DNA of 64,000 bases from UTCHB3 sp002050155 (GCA_030584105.1 CP129491.1:992001-1056000), one strand, 5' to 3'. Positions 18,523 to 28,242 are shown, counted from the stretch's first letter. The notes: generated from the sequence alone by a model not told the origin. Numbers and translations: made by a program.

Positions 18523-19473
18523 TTAGTTTATTGTATCCAAAATAAAATCTATGTTCTCTTTTTCACCCAAAGTTAAAGGAATAAACCTTTTTTCGCCCCT
18601 TATCCAGGTCATTTGCCTTTTTGCGTATCTTCTTGTATTCCTTTTAATCAGCTCGATACATCTATCGAATGAGATTGACCCACAAATATACTCAATCATC
18701 TCTTTATATCCTACAGTGTTAAGCGAATTTAGGCTCGCCGGGTATCCCATATCTAACACTTTTCGTGTTTCAGCTTCTAAACCATCGGCAATCATATCAT
18801 CCACTCTGCTTTCAATTGTACTGTAGAGAAGCACCCGTTCTCGTTCGATGTTAAAAAGGAAATATTGCGGGTTGGTTTTGGTTTCTTGTTCTGAAGTTTC
18901 AGCTTCTTTAACGGGGCTTTTTTGTTGCTGCTCAGAATGGAACTGCCCTATTGTTTTACCCGTTAACTCCAGAACTTCCAATGCCCGAATAATCCGTTTC
19001 CAATGCCCGGAAGTCATTTTTGCGGCGCTTTCGGGGTCTTTTTGTTTCAAAATTTCATAAATGTATTCGTTCCCTTTTTCCTCTCTCAACTTATTGAAGT
19101 GCTGACGAATGTTCTCATCTTTTGAGGGACCTTCAAAAATTCCGTCAACAATAGCTTTAATGTACAACCCGGAACCACCGACAACAACCGGAATTTTATC
19201 TTCCGCCAGAAGTCGATTTATAACCGATTCTGCCTCTTTCTCATAAATTGATACATTATATTCCTGGTCCGGATATAGTGTGTCAATAAAATGGTGCTTT
19301 ACTTGGGTTAATTGCTCTTTACTTGGCTTAGCCGTTCCAATGTCAAGGTATTTATAAACCTGCCGGCTGTCTGCAGAAATAATTTCACTTTCTAATTTTT
19401 CAGCCAATTTGACGGCGAGTGAGGTTTTCCCCGAAGCTGTGGGGCCCGAAATGATAACTACCTTATTTTCCAT
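18523..19473 (-). CDS. miaA: tRNA dimethylallyltransferase
   Basis: Adds the dimethylallyl group to A37 of tRNAs that read UNN codons. 316 residues, the usual size. The P-loop is at residues 9-17 (GPTASGKTS), then the DSRQVYKYLDIGTAKP motif, the VVGGSGLYIKAIVDG motif, and the C-terminal KRNTRRYAKRQMTWIRGEKR tRNA-binding stretch. A short non-conserved insert rich in Glu, Gln and Lys lies near residues 186-205 (QQQKSPVKEAETSEQETK). The product is cytoplasmic. Lies downstream of pcm on the same strand with a 161-base gap that holds a 77-bp tandem repeat. Confidence 0.94.
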   Translation of the reverse strand: MENKVVIISGPTASGKTSLAVKLAEKLESEIISADSRQVYKYLDIGTAKPSKEQLTQVKHHFIDTLYPDQEYNVSIYEKEAESVINRLLAEDKIPVVVGGSGLYIKAIVDGIFEGPSKDENIRQHFNKLREEKGNEYIYEILKQKDPESAAKMTSGHWKRIIRALEVLELTGKTIGQFHSEQQQKSPVKEAETSEQETKTNPQYFLFNIERERVLLYSTIESRVDDMIADGLEAETRKVLDMGYPASLNSLNTVGYKEMIEYICGSISFDRCIELIKRNTRRYAKRQMTWIRGEKRFIPLTLGEKENIDFILDTIN

Positions 19474-19496
19474 TCCTCAGAACCAAAATTTTCCGG

Positions 19497-19650
19497 CTTC
19501 CCGCACCAAAATTATTTTCGTACTGCCTACAAAAAAACGAAACACCAAAATGAATCTTTATCTTCTTTTCCACCTTCCCGCACCAAAATTATTTTTGCAC
19601 TGCCCAAAAAAAAACGGAACACCAAAATAAATCTTTATCTTCTTTTCCAT
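19497..19650. repeat. Tandem duplication (period 77) including the pcm 3' end
   Basis: The copy at 19574-19650 contains the last codons and stop of pcm. The copy at 19497-19573 repeats it with about 10 differences (CTTCCCGCACCAAAATTATT begins both). A weaker third start (CAGAACCAAAATTTTCCGG) precedes it. Confidence 0.9.
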
Positions 19651-20273
19651 CCGTCTTTTCCTAAGAGCGGGACAAATTTAAACTCCGGAATTTCTTCGGT
19701 TTCAAAATTTGAACTGTTAATTTTTGTAATTATCAACATTTTTTGGCTTTCTCTGTCGCCTACCGGAATTATTAACCTGCCCCCTTCTGCTAATTGATTT
19801 TTCAGAGAAGTTGGAATTGTGGGTGAACCTGCAGTAACTAAAATTGCGTCGTAAGGTGCAAATTCGTTCCACCCGATTGAACCGTCGCCCCATTTTGTGT
19901 GTACAGAATATCCAAGTTTTTCCAACCGATCGCGGGATTGGATGTGCAGGTCATATTCTCTTTCAATAGTAAACACTTTTGCACCCATTTCCGCTAAAAT
20001 AGCCGCCTGAAAGCCCGAGCCTGTTCCCACTTCCAGCACACGATCACCTTTTCGTATCCTGGCAGACTGCGTCATAATGGCAACGGTTGTCGGCTGGGAA
20101 ATTGTCTGTCCGAACCCGATGTGCAGCGCTGTATCCTCATACGCCAAGTGTGCCATAACTGAAGGTAGAAACTTGTGACGCTCGCACTTCAAAAAAGCAT
20201 CGAGAACGCTCTCATCCGTTATCCCGTTTGCTTTTAACTTTGAAATAAGTATATTTTTTGCCGATAAACTCAT
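19635..20273 (-). CDS. pcm: Protein-L-isoaspartate O-methyltransferase
   Basis: Methylates isoaspartyl residues of aged proteins, starting their repair. 212 residues, typical. Family motifs are RHKFLP near residue 32, GFGQTISQPTTVAIMTQ, the SAM-binding VLEVGTGSGFQAAIL near residues 80-94, and PYDAILVTAGSPTIP. ATG 20273 matches the family N-terminus (LISKLKANGI). It is the first gene of the minus-strand run to miaA, the AtuA pair, prfB and the cNMP protein. No promoter of the TAnnTTTG type is obvious in the 150 bases upstream. Confidence 0.93.
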   Translation of the reverse strand: MSLSAKNILISKLKANGITDESVLDAFLKCERHKFLPSVMAHLAYEDTALHIGFGQTISQPTTVAIMTQSARIRKGDRVLEVGTGSGFQAAILAEMGAKVFTIEREYDLHIQSRDRLEKLGYSVHTKWGDGSIGWNEFAPYDAILVTAGSPTIPTSLKNQLAEGGRLIIPVGDRESQKMLIITKINSSNFETEEIPEFKFVPLLGKDGWKRR

Positions 20274-20610
20274 TAATAATGGAAATTTCTTTTACGATGG
20301 AAAGTGTTTTTGTTTTTGTTTCTGTATCTGTTCCCGATAAATTGCCTCATAAACAAATTGAATTATTTTTTGCTTCAAACTTTCGTTCAATCGGTCAGAT
20401 GCTGATTAAATTAACTAAGGTCAAATTTACCCGGATTTAAATTTGTCTAACATTCCGGTAGCACAAGACTTCATATCATATTAAATTTAATGCAGAACGA
20501 AATTTCTTATCCCATAAAGTCACACAAAACAAAAAAAGCTGTCGGAATAGTTGTTAATATCCCTGTTACAGAATTTGGTTTCAAAAACAACTATTTCAAC
20601 AGCTTGGTTG
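20274..20610. other. Intergenic region, nothing recognised
   Basis: 337 AT-rich bases between the start of pcm and the 3' end of tRNA-Cys. Short open frames exist but have no ribosome binding site or recognisable product. TAAATTTG occurs on the minus strand near 20430, but no TTTG element is correctly spaced. Confidence 0.5.
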
Positions 20611-20684
20611 AGGCGCCGGTCGGATTCGAACCGACGAATAAAGGTTTTGCAGACCTTCCCCTTAAGCCACTTGGGTACAGCGCC
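20611..20684 (-). tRNA. tRNA-Cys (GCA)
   Basis: On the minus strand a full cloverleaf folds. Acceptor GGCGCTG pairs with CGGCGCC. The anticodon stem AAGGT/ACCTT encloses the loop CTGCAAA (anticodon GCA). The T arm is GTCGG-TTCGAAT-CCGAC. The discriminator is U, as expected for Cys. CCA is not encoded. Confidence 0.96.
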
Positions 20685-20703
20685 ATTTAATCACCCTAAT
20701 ACT

Positions 20704-20729
20704 AAAAAATCCACTTGCGTGGATTTTTT
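20704..20729 (-). terminator. Perfect hairpin between the two tRNA genes
   Basis: Arms AAAAAATCCAC and GTGGATTTTTT around a TTGC loop, with A and T tracts on either side. It follows tRNA-Gly on the minus strand and could terminate or attenuate in both directions. tRNA-Cys further down would then depend on read-through or processing. Confidence 0.75.
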
Positions 20730-20734
20730 ATTAG

Positions 20735-20807
<73 letters not shown>

Positions 20808-20829
20808 ATAACCGTTAAAATTTGGTCTT

Positions 20830-20861
20830 CAAATATAGTTATTATCCAATTCTAATGCAAT
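20830..20861 (-). promoter_or_regulatory. Bacteroidota-type promoter for the tRNA-Gly/Cys pair
   Basis: Minus strand ATTG, 20 bases, TATATTTG. This fits TTTG-N19/20-TAnnTTTG with one mismatch. It lies about 22 bases upstream of tRNA-Gly. Confidence 0.65.
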
Positions 20862-20917
20862 AGTTTTAAAGATAATTTTGCCTGTTCCGCTTTTTTTGCC
20901 CAAAACAAAGGGTTGAA

Positions 20918-23251
20918 TTATTTTTTTCGCCCTTTCGCAGGTTCTTTCTTAGCAGCTTCTTCCAAATATTTTAATGCCTCTTCAAAAGAAATTTCCGAGG
21001 GTGTTTTACCTTTCGGTATTTTTGCATTCACTTTACCGTTAGTTATATAAGGCCCGAATCTGCCGTTCAACACTTTAATTTCAGGGTTTTCGGTAAAACT
21101 TTTAATATTCCTTGCAGCTTCTGTATCCCGCTTGGTTTTGATAATTTCAACACATTCGGTTTCTGATATCTCCAATGGATCAACCCCTTTGGGGATTGAG
21201 TAAAACTTGGAATCGTGTTTCACATAGGGACCGAACCTACCCTCTGCAACAACCATCTCGCCACCCTCAAACTCCCCCACAATTCTGGGCAATTTAAACA
21301 AATTAAGGGCTTCCTCCAATGTTATTGTATCGATCCGCTGGTTCTTTTTCAGTGAAGCCATTTTTGGTTTTATTTCCGGATTAGCAGGGTCAGCAATTTG
21401 TGCAACGGGTCCGTATTTAGCAATTCTCACCGAAACAGCTCTTCCTGTTGCGGGGTCAATCCCTAACTCACGAGAGCCTGTTACACGGTCGCTTACTTCA
21501 ACAGTTTCCTTAACTGTTTTATGGAAAGGCACATAAAATTTACTCAAAATTTGGATTCTATCAGCAGACCCTTTCGCAATTTCATCCAACTGGTTTTCAA
21601 TTTTTGCGGTGAACTTATAGTCAAGGATATTCGGAAAATATTTCACCAAAAATTCGTTCACAACAAAAGCGATATCCGTAGGGAAAAGTTTGCCTTTATC
21701 AGCACCCACAGTTTCGGTTTTTGTTTCTTTTTCAATTTTACCTGAAGGGAATAAAGTTAACTTAGTGTAATCTCTGGCTTTACCCTCTCTCTCCTCTTTC
21801 ACCACATAACCTCTATCCTGCACGGTAGAGATGATTGGAGCGTATGTTGAAGGGCGCCCAATCCCCAGTTCTTCAAGTTTCTTAACGAGAGCTGCTTCTG
21901 TATATCGTGCCGGAGGGCGTGAAAACCTCTGAGTGGCAGTTATCTCTTTCATCCACAATTCATCGTTCACTGAAAGAGGAGGCAGCAATGTTGAATCCTC
22001 TTCCCCATTTTCATCATCATCTTTTGATTCAATGTAAAGTTTCAAAAAACCATCGAAAAGAATAACTTCGCCGGTTGCGACAAATTTATGTTTCGAAGTG
22101 GAAACGGCAATATCAACCGTTGTTTTTTCGATTCTTGCGTCACTCATTTGCGAGGCAAGCGCCCGTTTCCAGATTAGATCATAAAGGGCGGCTTCTTCAC
22201 GGGAAAGACTCGCAATTTTCCGATTGGCAAAATATGTAGGTCTAATTGCTTCGTGAGCTTCCTGAGCGTTGGCAGATTTTGTTTTATACTTACGGAACTT
22301 GTGATAATTTGCACCGAAATTCTCGGTTATTGTCTCCCGGGCAGTTGCAAGAGCAAAATCTGAAAGGTTAACCGAATCGGTTCTCATATAGGTAATGTGC
22401 CCTGCCTCGTAAAGCTTTTGAGCCACCCTCATCGTTTTTGAAACGGTGAAACGAAGTTTCCGTGCGGCTTCCTGTTGAAGTGTTGATGTTGTAAACGGCG
22501 GTGCCGGCGATTTTGATAATTCCTTCTTTTCTAACCCCGAAACCGTGAACTTTGCCCCGATACAAAGGTTGAGAAATTTTTCAGCGTCATCGGCATTTTC
22601 GAATTTTGTATCTAAGTCGGCTTTTAGAGAACTGTTCTTTTTCTCCGATTTGTCGGCGGAAAAAATGCCCGAAACATTAAAATAATCGTTAGAAACGAAC
22701 TCCTGAATCTCTTTTTCCCGCTCAACGATAAGCCTCACTGCAACTGACTGCACCCTGCCTGCAGATAAAGAAGGCTTAACCTTTTTCCATAAAACGGGCG
22801 ACAATTCAAAACCCACCAACCGATCGAGTATCCTGCGTGTTTGCTGTGCATCAACCAGATTATCGTCAATATACCTTGGGTTGGCAACTGCTTCAAGAAT
22901 TGCAGATTTCGTTATTTCGTGAAATACAATCCTTCTGATCTTTTCATTAGGAATATTCAGAGCCTCTTTAAGGTGCCAGGAAATTGCCTCTCCTTCCCTG
23001 TCCTCGTCAGTAGCTAACCAGACGGTTTCGGCTTCTTTTGCCATTTTTTTAAGTTCGGTTACCTTTTTCTTTTTGTCAGCCGGCACTTCATATTTGGGAA
23101 CGAATCCATTCGCAGTGTCAATCCCCATATCTTTTTTAACAAGATCGCGTATATGTCCGTAACTGGATGTAACCGTAAACTCTTTGCCCAGAAATTTTTC
23201 AATCGTCGAGGCTTTCGCCGGTGACTCAACTATTACAAGGTTCTTTACCAT
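20918..23251 (-). CDS. topA: DNA topoisomerase I
   Basis: Relaxes negative supercoils by single-strand passage. 777 residues. The TOPRIM domain begins at once (VIVESPAKASTIEKFLG) and holds DEDREGEAISWHL. The catalytic Tyr lies in ITYMRTDSVNLS near residue 298. GRPSTYAPIISTVQDRGYV follows near residue 465. In place of zinc ribbons the C-terminus has three TopA C-terminal repeats (AKYGPVAQI, GRFGPYVKHDSKFYSIPKG, GRFGPYITNGKVNAKIPKG) and a basic tail (AAKKEPAKGRKK). This is the usual form in Bacteroidota. ATG 23251 matches the family N-terminus. Confidence 0.95.
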   Translation of the reverse strand: MVKNLVIVESPAKASTIEKFLGKEFTVTSSYGHIRDLVKKDMGIDTANGFVPKYEVPADKKKKVTELKKMAKEAETVWLATDEDREGEAISWHLKEALNIPNEKIRRIVFHEITKSAILEAVANPRYIDDNLVDAQQTRRILDRLVGFELSPVLWKKVKPSLSAGRVQSVAVRLIVEREKEIQEFVSNDYFNVSGIFSADKSEKKNSSLKADLDTKFENADDAEKFLNLCIGAKFTVSGLEKKELSKSPAPPFTTSTLQQEAARKLRFTVSKTMRVAQKLYEAGHITYMRTDSVNLSDFALATARETITENFGANYHKFRKYKTKSANAQEAHEAIRPTYFANRKIASLSREEAALYDLIWKRALASQMSDARIEKTTVDIAVSTSKHKFVATGEVILFDGFLKLYIESKDDDENGEEDSTLLPPLSVNDELWMKEITATQRFSRPPARYTEAALVKKLEELGIGRPSTYAPIISTVQDRGYVVKEEREGKARDYTKLTLFPSGKIEKETKTETVGADKGKLFPTDIAFVVNEFLVKYFPNILDYKFTAKIENQLDEIAKGSADRIQILSKFYVPFHKTVKETVEVSDRVTGSRELGIDPATGRAVSVRIAKYGPVAQIADPANPEIKPKMASLKKNQRIDTITLEEALNLFKLPRIVGEFEGGEMVVAEGRFGPYVKHDSKFYSIPKGVDPLEISETECVEIIKTKRDTEAARNIKSFTENPEIKVLNGRFGPYITNGKVNAKIPKGKTPSEISFEEALKYLEEAAKKEPAKGRKK

Positions 23252-23364
23252 TAATTAAAAATCCGAGATGAATTCATCAAAAAACTATCAAACAATATTT
23301 TACTAAAAAGAAATTTTTAAAAAGAAGTTGCAAATCAACAAATTTTTTTTGACTTTGTTGCGCC

Positions 23365-23472
23365 CAGCAGTCAACATACTCACAATTTTCATCGAAAATT
23401 TGCCGCTGCGGGGGCACTTCTGACAAATTAACGGCGTTTCAGCAGTCAACATACTCACAATTTTCGTCAGAA
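23365..23472. repeat. Tandem duplication (period 75) of the CDF gene 3' end
   Basis: CAGCAGTCAACATACTCACA and the following bases (last 8 codons and stop of the efflux gene) occur at 23440 and again at 23365, about 33 bases matching. The spacer between copies is unrelated. Confidence 0.88.
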
Positions 23473-24362
23473 AAGCCCACTTCGATTGTGTCATGTTCTA
23501 TTTCAAATTTTCGGGAAATTTCCCGGGCTGCACTTCTTATCCTCACAATTTCATCGTTAGTTGTGCTCTGATGAACCACCAAATGAACTGACATAATATT
23601 ATACACACCATCCATCGACCAAATGTGCATATCGTGAAGGGACTGCACACCGGGTATTTTTTGAAGTTCTTGCTTCAGGTCTTCTTCCACTATCCCAGTG
23701 GGCATACCCTGAAGAAAAATTCGGGTAAAACTTCTCAGGTTCCTGAAAGCATTAAATAATATATATCCCGAAATAAGCAAAGAGAGAATTGGGTCTATCC
23801 GATCGAAGCCGGTAAAATAGATCAAAATTGAACCGACAATAACCGCTGCCCAACCAAGTACATCTTCCAAAAGGTGTAATTTAACGGCTTTAACATTCGC
23901 TTTTTCAGTTTTTTCCATCCGCAAAAAAGCAATTCCATTCGCAGCTAATCCAACAATAGCAAAGACGAACATTCCTTCAGAATCTACTTTTCCAGGTTGA
24001 ATAGTTTTTATAACGGCACCTGCCATAATACCCAAACTGCCGGCAAGCAGTACGATTGTGCTTAAAAACCCCGCAAGAAGTGAAAGCCGTTTATAGCCAT
24101 AGGTGTAGTTTTGATCACGCTTTTTAAGCGCCATTTTCTCAAGGAAAAACGACATTGTAATTGCAGCAGTATCACCCAAATCGTGAAGTGCATCGGATAA
24201 GATTGCATACGAGTTGGTTAAAATGCCACCGACTATTTCCGCCAAAGCAAATAAAAAGTTAAGCCAAAAGGCTGCTTTCAACCCGGAGCTTACTTCACCA
24301 CCGTGGCCACCGTGATGGTGGTGGTGACTGTGTGAGTGCGTATGGGAATGTGTATGTTCCAT
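23439..24362 (-). CDS. Cation diffusion facilitator, zinc/cobalt/cadmium efflux
   Basis: A 307-residue inner-membrane metal/proton antiporter. The N-terminus is His-rich (11 His in the first 22 residues). Six membrane helices follow. The transport site pairs are in SDALHDLGDT (helix 2: Asp, His-Asp) and HLLEDVLGW (helix 5), the HxxxD/HxxxD pattern of zinc transporters. A short cytoplasmic domain ends the protein (VQSLHDMHIWSMDG, which carries the family His pair). CzcD/ZitB-like by sequence; metal choice inferred. The start shares one base with the stop of the DUF5916 gene, so they form one operon. Confidence 0.93.
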   Translation of the reverse strand: MEHTHSHTHSHSHHHHHGGHGGEVSSGLKAAFWLNFLFALAEIVGGILTNSYAILSDALHDLGDTAAITMSFFLEKMALKKRDQNYTYGYKRLSLLAGFLSTIVLLAGSLGIMAGAVIKTIQPGKVDSEGMFVFAIVGLAANGIAFLRMEKTEKANVKAVKLHLLEDVLGWAAVIVGSILIYFTGFDRIDPILSLLISGYILFNAFRNLRSFTRIFLQGMPTGIVEEDLKQELQKIPGVQSLHDMHIWSMDGVYNIMSVHLVVHQSTTNDEIVRIRSAAREISRKFEIEHDTIEVGFSDENCEYVDC

Positions 24363-26509
24363 TATATTATAAACATCCAGGCAATTTTTAAAATTATTAC
24401 TAAATCACGCGAAACTAAACCCGACTCTGTATCAAATAATTTATTAACCACTAAATAGATATCACTTCCCGGTGAGGGTTTGTAGTTTATCTTAAAATTA
24501 AAGTTCAGCTGATTAATCTCATTATTCCACTGAACCAACAGAAATGTTGCCATATCCACGCTCATGGTATATTTAATGCGCGAAAGCACTTCGTTAGTGT
24601 GCAACTCCGATCCGTTAATGCTTATTCCGTTATATCTGTATGAAAGAGAAACCCCGAAATATTTTGATAAAGAAGTGGTTATCTCAGTTTCAGCTTCAAA
24701 TCTCTTTCCGCCGTAGAAATCACCGTATGAAATTGAGCCGTTCCCGTAGATATCTCGTGCGTAATTTGAAGCTAAGTAAGCGCCAAAACGGTTACCATAA
24801 TACTCACCGGCAGGAATAATGGTGTTTTTGAAAATTGCAAAATCATAATCCGGGTGGTCAAACTCTCTTGAATACATCAACGAAATCATATCGTTCGAAG
24901 AAAATGTTACACTTAAGGGTGTAAAATTATACTCATACGAAACAACCTCGCCGCCCGGTCTTTGAAAATAATCGATGTTTATCGGAGTAAAACCAATCCT
25001 GCGAAACCACTCGCTGTTCACTCTTGGTGAATATGAACCGTAAACTGACCATTGGTTCAGCCCGTTCCTGAAGACAAAACCTGTTGCAGGGTTGAAATTC
25101 TCGCCGGTATAACCAAACCCAATTTCTGCACTAATTTCGTCGTTCGGATAGTCAATCGAAAATAATCCTGCTGTCTTGTTGCTTAAACCTGAATTATCAA
25201 AGTTACCGGCATATTTTGTTGTAATAACTAAGTTTTTGTCACCAAGAAAGTCGTTGAAATTAAGCTGCACATCCGCCCCTGCTAAACGATTGACACCATC
25301 TTTCGACTGAACATTGCTGAAAATAACTCCCGCATAAGAATTTCCAAACACATTGTATTTTGCCCTTGAAACCAAATAATTGGTGGAGCTTTTTCTCGAA
25401 GTGCCGTCGGTTTGAACATCTAAAATCCCCAATTCCAACTTACCTGTTGAGCCGGTTAACTTAAACCCCCCAAGGATTGGAACCCCCTCACCCCTGTCGA
25501 TACCGATTGTCCTTGAGTAATAGGCAGAATTTCCATCGGCTAAATCGAATGAAAAGAACTTGTTCCCCTCTAAGAAAAACTCCCTCTTTTCGGGAAGAAA
25601 AAGAGGAAATCTAGAAAGATTTATCTCATTTACATCTGCTTCCACTTGCGCAAAATCGGTGTTCGCTGTAAGATCGAGCGTGAAAGCATCACTTATGCCA
25701 TATTTAACATCCAAACCCAGTTTGAACTTTGAGTCTTTATCAGAGTTAATGTCCTGTAAACCGGCGTTAACAAACGGAACAACATAAGTTGGGTTTCCAC
25801 GCCGCACCCCTTTTATACCAATCAATTTGCCGGCTCTTGTCATATCAAACAGGCTACCGTTTGCTGCAGCACCCGACCATATAACATCCTGGTTCAGTCT
25901 TTGTATCCCCCGCATAAAATTAATTCCCCAAACTTGTTCTTCTTTTTCAGGAAACTTCAACGAAGCGAACGGAATACGAAACTCTGCACACCAATAATTT
26001 TCGTAAATTCTTGATTTCACATCCCAGATCATGTTCCAGTCTTCATTAAAATCTGTGAAGTTTTTGCCTGCTGCCAGGGCGTCGTTTTTCACGGACAGAG
26101 GGTTTGTCGCCAGCCAATATGCGTTTCTTCTGTCACCGAATGTATCGATAATAAGTTTCACATTATCATCACCGGAAGTGAAGCCGTCGTATTTCATCTC
26201 TCTTGCGACCAACTTCCCGGTATCATCATCATAACAAATAAAAAGAAGATAAAGGTCACTTTCGGTGTAAACAACCTTTACAACCGTTTTAAAAGCGGGT
26301 TCGGCTCCGGGAACAGGGTCAAGCTGCAGAAAAGAGGAATCCCCCGGGATATCCGCCCAAACATCGCCCTGAAAGTTCCCGTCGATTTCAGGCGGCACAT
26401 TAACTTTAACGGCAGTGATCACTTTTTCAGAAGATTGAGAGAAACTAATTGCAACAGAAAAAGCAAAAAATACAACAATTAGTTTAAATTTCTGTGAAAA
26501 ATTTTTCAT
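24362..26509 (-). CDS. DUF5916 outer-membrane protein with CBM9-like domain
   Basis: 715 residues. Signal peptide 1-24 (LIVVFFAFSVAISFSQS). Residues about 30-220 form a CBM9-like domain (PPEIDGNFQGDVWADIP, YTESDLYLLFICYDDD, FRIPFASLKFPEKEEQVWGINF). The rest is a DUF5916 beta-barrel-like region with alternating aromatic strands and a hydrophobic C-terminal strand (DLVIILKIAWMFII). FLPEKREFFLEGNKFFSFD near residue 310 is a strong family marker. The substrate is unknown. It is first in a two-gene unit with the metal efflux gene, which may only reflect co-transcription. Confidence 0.85.
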   Translation of the reverse strand: MKNFSQKFKLIVVFFAFSVAISFSQSSEKVITAVKVNVPPEIDGNFQGDVWADIPGDSSFLQLDPVPGAEPAFKTVVKVVYTESDLYLLFICYDDDTGKLVAREMKYDGFTSGDDNVKLIIDTFGDRRNAYWLATNPLSVKNDALAAGKNFTDFNEDWNMIWDVKSRIYENYWCAEFRIPFASLKFPEKEEQVWGINFMRGIQRLNQDVIWSGAAANGSLFDMTRAGKLIGIKGVRRGNPTYVVPFVNAGLQDINSDKDSKFKLGLDVKYGISDAFTLDLTANTDFAQVEADVNEINLSRFPLFLPEKREFFLEGNKFFSFDLADGNSAYYSRTIGIDRGEGVPILGGFKLTGSTGKLELGILDVQTDGTSRKSSTNYLVSRAKYNVFGNSYAGVIFSNVQSKDGVNRLAGADVQLNFNDFLGDKNLVITTKYAGNFDNSGLSNKTAGLFSIDYPNDEISAEIGFGYTGENFNPATGFVFRNGLNQWSVYGSYSPRVNSEWFRRIGFTPINIDYFQRPGGEVVSYEYNFTPLSVTFSSNDMISLMYSREFDHPDYDFAIFKNTIIPAGEYYGNRFGAYLASNYARDIYGNGSISYGDFYGGKRFEAETEITTSLSKYFGVSLSYRYNGISINGSELHTNEVLSRIKYTMSVDMATFLLVQWNNEINQLNFNFKINYKPSPGSDIYLVVNKLFDTESGLVSRDLVIILKIAWMFII

Positions 26510-26523
26510 TTATTCTATATTTG
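26493..26523 (+). promoter_or_regulatory. Bacteroidota-type promoter for the GAF/PP2C gene and following operon
   Basis: TGTG, 19 bases, TATATTTG (26516-26523). It ends 81 bases before the chosen start at 26605. The -7 element is a perfect TAnnTTTG; the -33 element has one mismatch. It overlaps the start of the divergent DUF5916 gene. Confidence 0.6.
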
Positions 26524-26604
26524 TGATAAAAAGCCGCAAAGTCTTCCAATTTTTGTGAAAACTTTTTTTTGAAATACAAAAATAGGTTATTTTGGAGAAT
26601 GCAA

Positions 26605-28242
26605 ATGAAAATACTTTTTTGCCCTTTATCCAAAGGGTCAACCGAACTTTGTGAGATACTCGCACCCGGTGGAGATGTATTACACTCCGAGAAAAACGAT
26701 ATGCTTGAAATAACCGCCAAGCAGCAGCCTGATTCTGTGGTTCTGCACACCGGAAGTTACAATAAAGCGCTTCTGAAGAAGATAAGACTTGCTTCACCCC
26801 ATTCGTTTATCGTGTTGCTTGCACGAAAGGATGAATCCGCCCTCGGCTTGGACTTACTGAACACGGGGAAAATCGATTTCTTCCTGAATGAAGATTTAAA
26901 CGAAAAAGAAGTGTGGCACTTAAAGGATATTTTCTGGGCGAAAAAGAACAGAAGCAGCGAAAACCTGACAGACAACACTCTGCTTAAATATTACCTTTCC
27001 AGAATTGACCTGCTTCACAATATCTCACTTTCTATTCTTGAGAACAAGCCGATTAAAAACCTTTTCGACGAGATTATGATTGCCTCGCGTGAAGTTATGA
27101 ATGCGGAAAAAAGCTCGTTCATGTTGTTTGATAAAAATGACGGCATGCTACACTTCCATCTCCTGGAAGAAAAAGAAGAAAATAAAATTAAAGACCAACC
27201 GCTTGAACTTGGCAGCGGAATTGCCGGCTGGGTGGCAAAACACAGGGTTTCTCAGTTGGTTACTGATTGCTACAGCGATAACAGGTTTAACCCCGATTAT
27301 GACAAAATCTCCGGCTTTACTACCAAAAACATGGTTTGCGTACCGATTCTTAAGAATAACAATCTAATCGGGGTGCTTTCAGTTATTAACAAAAAAGATG
27401 AAGGCTGTTTTGTTGTTGAAGATTTGAAATTGCTTGAAACTCTCGCCGGTCAGTGTGCCGTCGCAATCGAAAACTCGCGATTGTTGGAATCAAAAATTGA
27501 AGCTGAAGCACTGAAAAAAGAACTTGCCCGAGCGCACGAAATTCAACAACAACTTCTGCCGAAAACGCTTCCGGTTTTTCCAACTTTGGAACCGGCTGCA
27601 AGACTTATACCGGCAGAACAAGTGGGGGGCGACTATTACACAATGAAAGCGTTGAACGATCATACTTGTCTTCTGATGGTAGCAGATGTTTCGGGAAAAG
27701 GGATTCCTGCAGCGTTAATCGTTTCTACCGTTGACGCTACTTTAGAAACTATCAACAGACTAAACCCAACCGCATACGACCCCGCATGGATTATTAGCGT
27801 AATAAACGATTTACTTTGCATTACTATCCCCCCGGAAAAATTTGTTACTGCATGGATTGGTGTAATTGACACAAAGAAGGGAGAGCTTAAAAGCGTAAAC
27901 GCCGGGCACAACAATCCTGTTTTACTTAATGAAGAAAAAGATGAAGTTTTTAGGTTAAAAATGGGTGGTTTCTTTCTCGGGGTCATGCCTTCGGACTACG
28001 ATGTTGAAACTATCCCCTTCACCAAAGGTGATGTTCTCGTCTTTTTTTCCGATGGTGTTGTTGAGGCAATGGACCCCAATATGAAACTTTACACGGATGA
28101 AAAACTAATTGATACCCTTGTTTCTGTGAAAAAAGAATCATCATCGGAAATAGTTACAAAAGTGATTGATTCGGTCGTAAAACACGCTGACGGAACCCCT
28201 CAAAGCGATGATATAACGCTGTGTGTGGTAAAAGCCTTGTAG
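26605..28242 (+). CDS. GAF domain SpoIIE/RsbU-type serine phosphatase
   Basis: A cytoplasmic signalling phosphatase of 545 residues. I chose ATG 26605 because a GGAG lies seven bases before it; ATG 26599 is too close to that site. Residues about 1-115 look like a degenerate receiver fold. Residues about 130-310 are a GAF domain (LFDEIMIASREVMNAEKSSF, GSGIAGWVAKH). A short coiled linker (ARAHEIQQQLLPKTLP) leads to the PP2C/SpoIIE domain. That domain has metal-site motifs GGDYYTM, VADVSGKGIPAALI, NAGHNNPVLL, FFSDGVVEAMDP and QSDDITLCVV, all intact. Such enzymes act on anti-anti-sigma partners; none lies here. It ends 50 bases before the ion-transport operon, which it may regulate. Confidence 0.88.
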   Translation: MKILFCPLSKGSTELCEILAPGGDVLHSEKNDMLEITAKQQPDSVVLHTGSYNKALLKKIRLASPHSFIVLLARKDESALGLDLLNTGKIDFFLNEDLNEKEVWHLKDIFWAKKNRSSENLTDNTLLKYYLSRIDLLHNISLSILENKPIKNLFDEIMIASREVMNAEKSSFMLFDKNDGMLHFHLLEEKEENKIKDQPLELGSGIAGWVAKHRVSQLVTDCYSDNRFNPDYDKISGFTTKNMVCVPILKNNNLIGVLSVINKKDEGCFVVEDLKLLETLAGQCAVAIENSRLLESKIEAEALKKELARAHEIQQQLLPKTLPVFPTLEPAARLIPAEQVGGDYYTMKALNDHTCLLMVADVSGKGIPAALIVSTVDATLETINRLNPTAYDPAWIISVINDLLCITIPPEKFVTAWIGVIDTKKGELKSVNAGHNNPVLLNEEKDEVFRLKMGGFFLGVMPSDYDVETIPFTKGDVLVFFSDGVVEAMDPNMKLYTDEKLIDTLVSVKKESSSEIVTKVIDSVVKHADGTPQSDDITLCVVKAL

